The position numbers were made by a program, and so were the translations under genes. DNA of 14,077 nt. Origin: an uncultured Clostridia bacterium. GTDB lineage: Bacteria > Bacillota > Clostridia > Christensenellales > UBA1242. Below, piece by piece: positions 13,927 to 14,077 of the stretch (its first letter is position 1; each line of letters opens with the position of its first letter). The notes beneath the pieces are model-generated. The model searched no databases. It saw nothing but the letters and a program-made list of their open reading frames with translations, and was not told the DNA's origin. The DNA is taken from NCBI GenBank assembly GCA_946610655.1, contig CAMOCH010000017.1, forward strand, positions 1 to 14,077, written 5' to 3'.

Positions 13927-14039
13927 TATAAAACATAAAAAAAGTTTATATTTTAAAAAAATATAAAAATAAATATTATAAAATTTTGAATACCACAAAC
14001 AAAAAGCGTGCATACTATTATTAGTCAAGGAGGACTAAC

Positions 14040-14077
14040 ATGAAAAAAGACAAAAAAAGCAAAAAAGAAAAGTGTTG
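14040..14077 (+). CDS. Start of an unidentified divergent gene (cut by the right edge)
   Basis: Only 12 codons are present, encoding MKKDKKSKKEKC and continuing out of the window. A near-perfect Shine-Dalgarno AAGGAGG (14027-14033) lies six bases before the ATG, stronger than any other here. The Lys-rich start says little about function; it could be a membrane protein's positive end or a DNA-binding protein. Being divergent from the giant gene, with an ATACTAT half-site in its upstream region, it is a candidate for the regulator acting on the shared intergenic region. That is inference from position only. The 232-base intergenic region is otherwise AT-rich and contains no further gene. Confidence 0.6.
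   Translation, partial: MKKDKKSKKEKC

Noticed and set aside
13945..13967. A/T-only inverted repeat (TTTATATTTT, AAA, AAAATATAAA)
   Set aside because: Stem of ten A-T pairs only, in a nearly pure A/T stretch; chance symmetry is likely and it has no T-tract or gene end to serve. It may simply be part of an UP element.

Overview
The window is strongly AT-rich and reads as chromosomal DNA of a low-GC Gram-positive (Bacillota/Clostridia-like, probably host- or gut-associated) bacterium. Pointers are AGGAG-type ribosome binding sites, sigma-A style promoters, an OhrR closely matching the Bacillus type, TypA, a Trx-linked glutathione peroxidase, and a giant exported protein ending in InlB/Listeria-Bacteroides type repeats. 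Every stop codon visible is TAA or TAG. No rRNA, tRNA, CRISPR array or transposase is visible. The species cannot be named from the sequence.

Layout, left to right. (1) 1-297, minus: N-terminal end of the ribosome-associated GTPase TypA/BipA, cut by the window edge. Back-to-back promoters separate it from (2) 438-980, plus: a small four-helix membrane protein resembling KwaA-type anti-phage membrane proteins, but with no KwaB partner. (3) A loopless palindrome at 972-999 carries the stop codons of both convergent frames and probably terminates in both directions. (4) 991-1065, minus: a 24-codon frame that is just the first metal-binding motif of a metallophosphoesterase, probably a gene remnant, placed directly behind (5) an S66 LD-carboxypeptidase/MccF-like peptidase (1074-2129, minus).

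(6) 2204-4610, minus: a compact five-gene operon in the order gpx - ohrR - trxA - trxB - small unknown protein. Its promoter carries an operator nearly identical to the OhrR box known from Bacillus subtilis ohrA. The unit is self-contained: OhrR senses organic peroxide, and the Cys-type peroxidase is reduced by thioredoxin, which is reduced by NADPH-dependent thioredoxin reductase. (7) 4703-6430, minus: a 575-residue unrecognised protein with a zincin HExxH motif, with its own promoter and terminator. (8) 6524-13807, minus: a 2,427-residue exported protein of about nine tandem repeats of roughly 200 residues followed by about six InlB-type beta repeats, with no recognisable wall anchor. Its promoter has an extended -10 that lies inside a perfect 21-bp palindrome, a likely repressor site. 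(9) 14040-14077, plus: the first 12 codons of a divergent gene with a strong ribosome binding site.

The least explained material is the giant repeat protein with its palindromic operator, the orphan zincin beside it, the orphan KwaA-like protein, and the truncated phosphoesterase.
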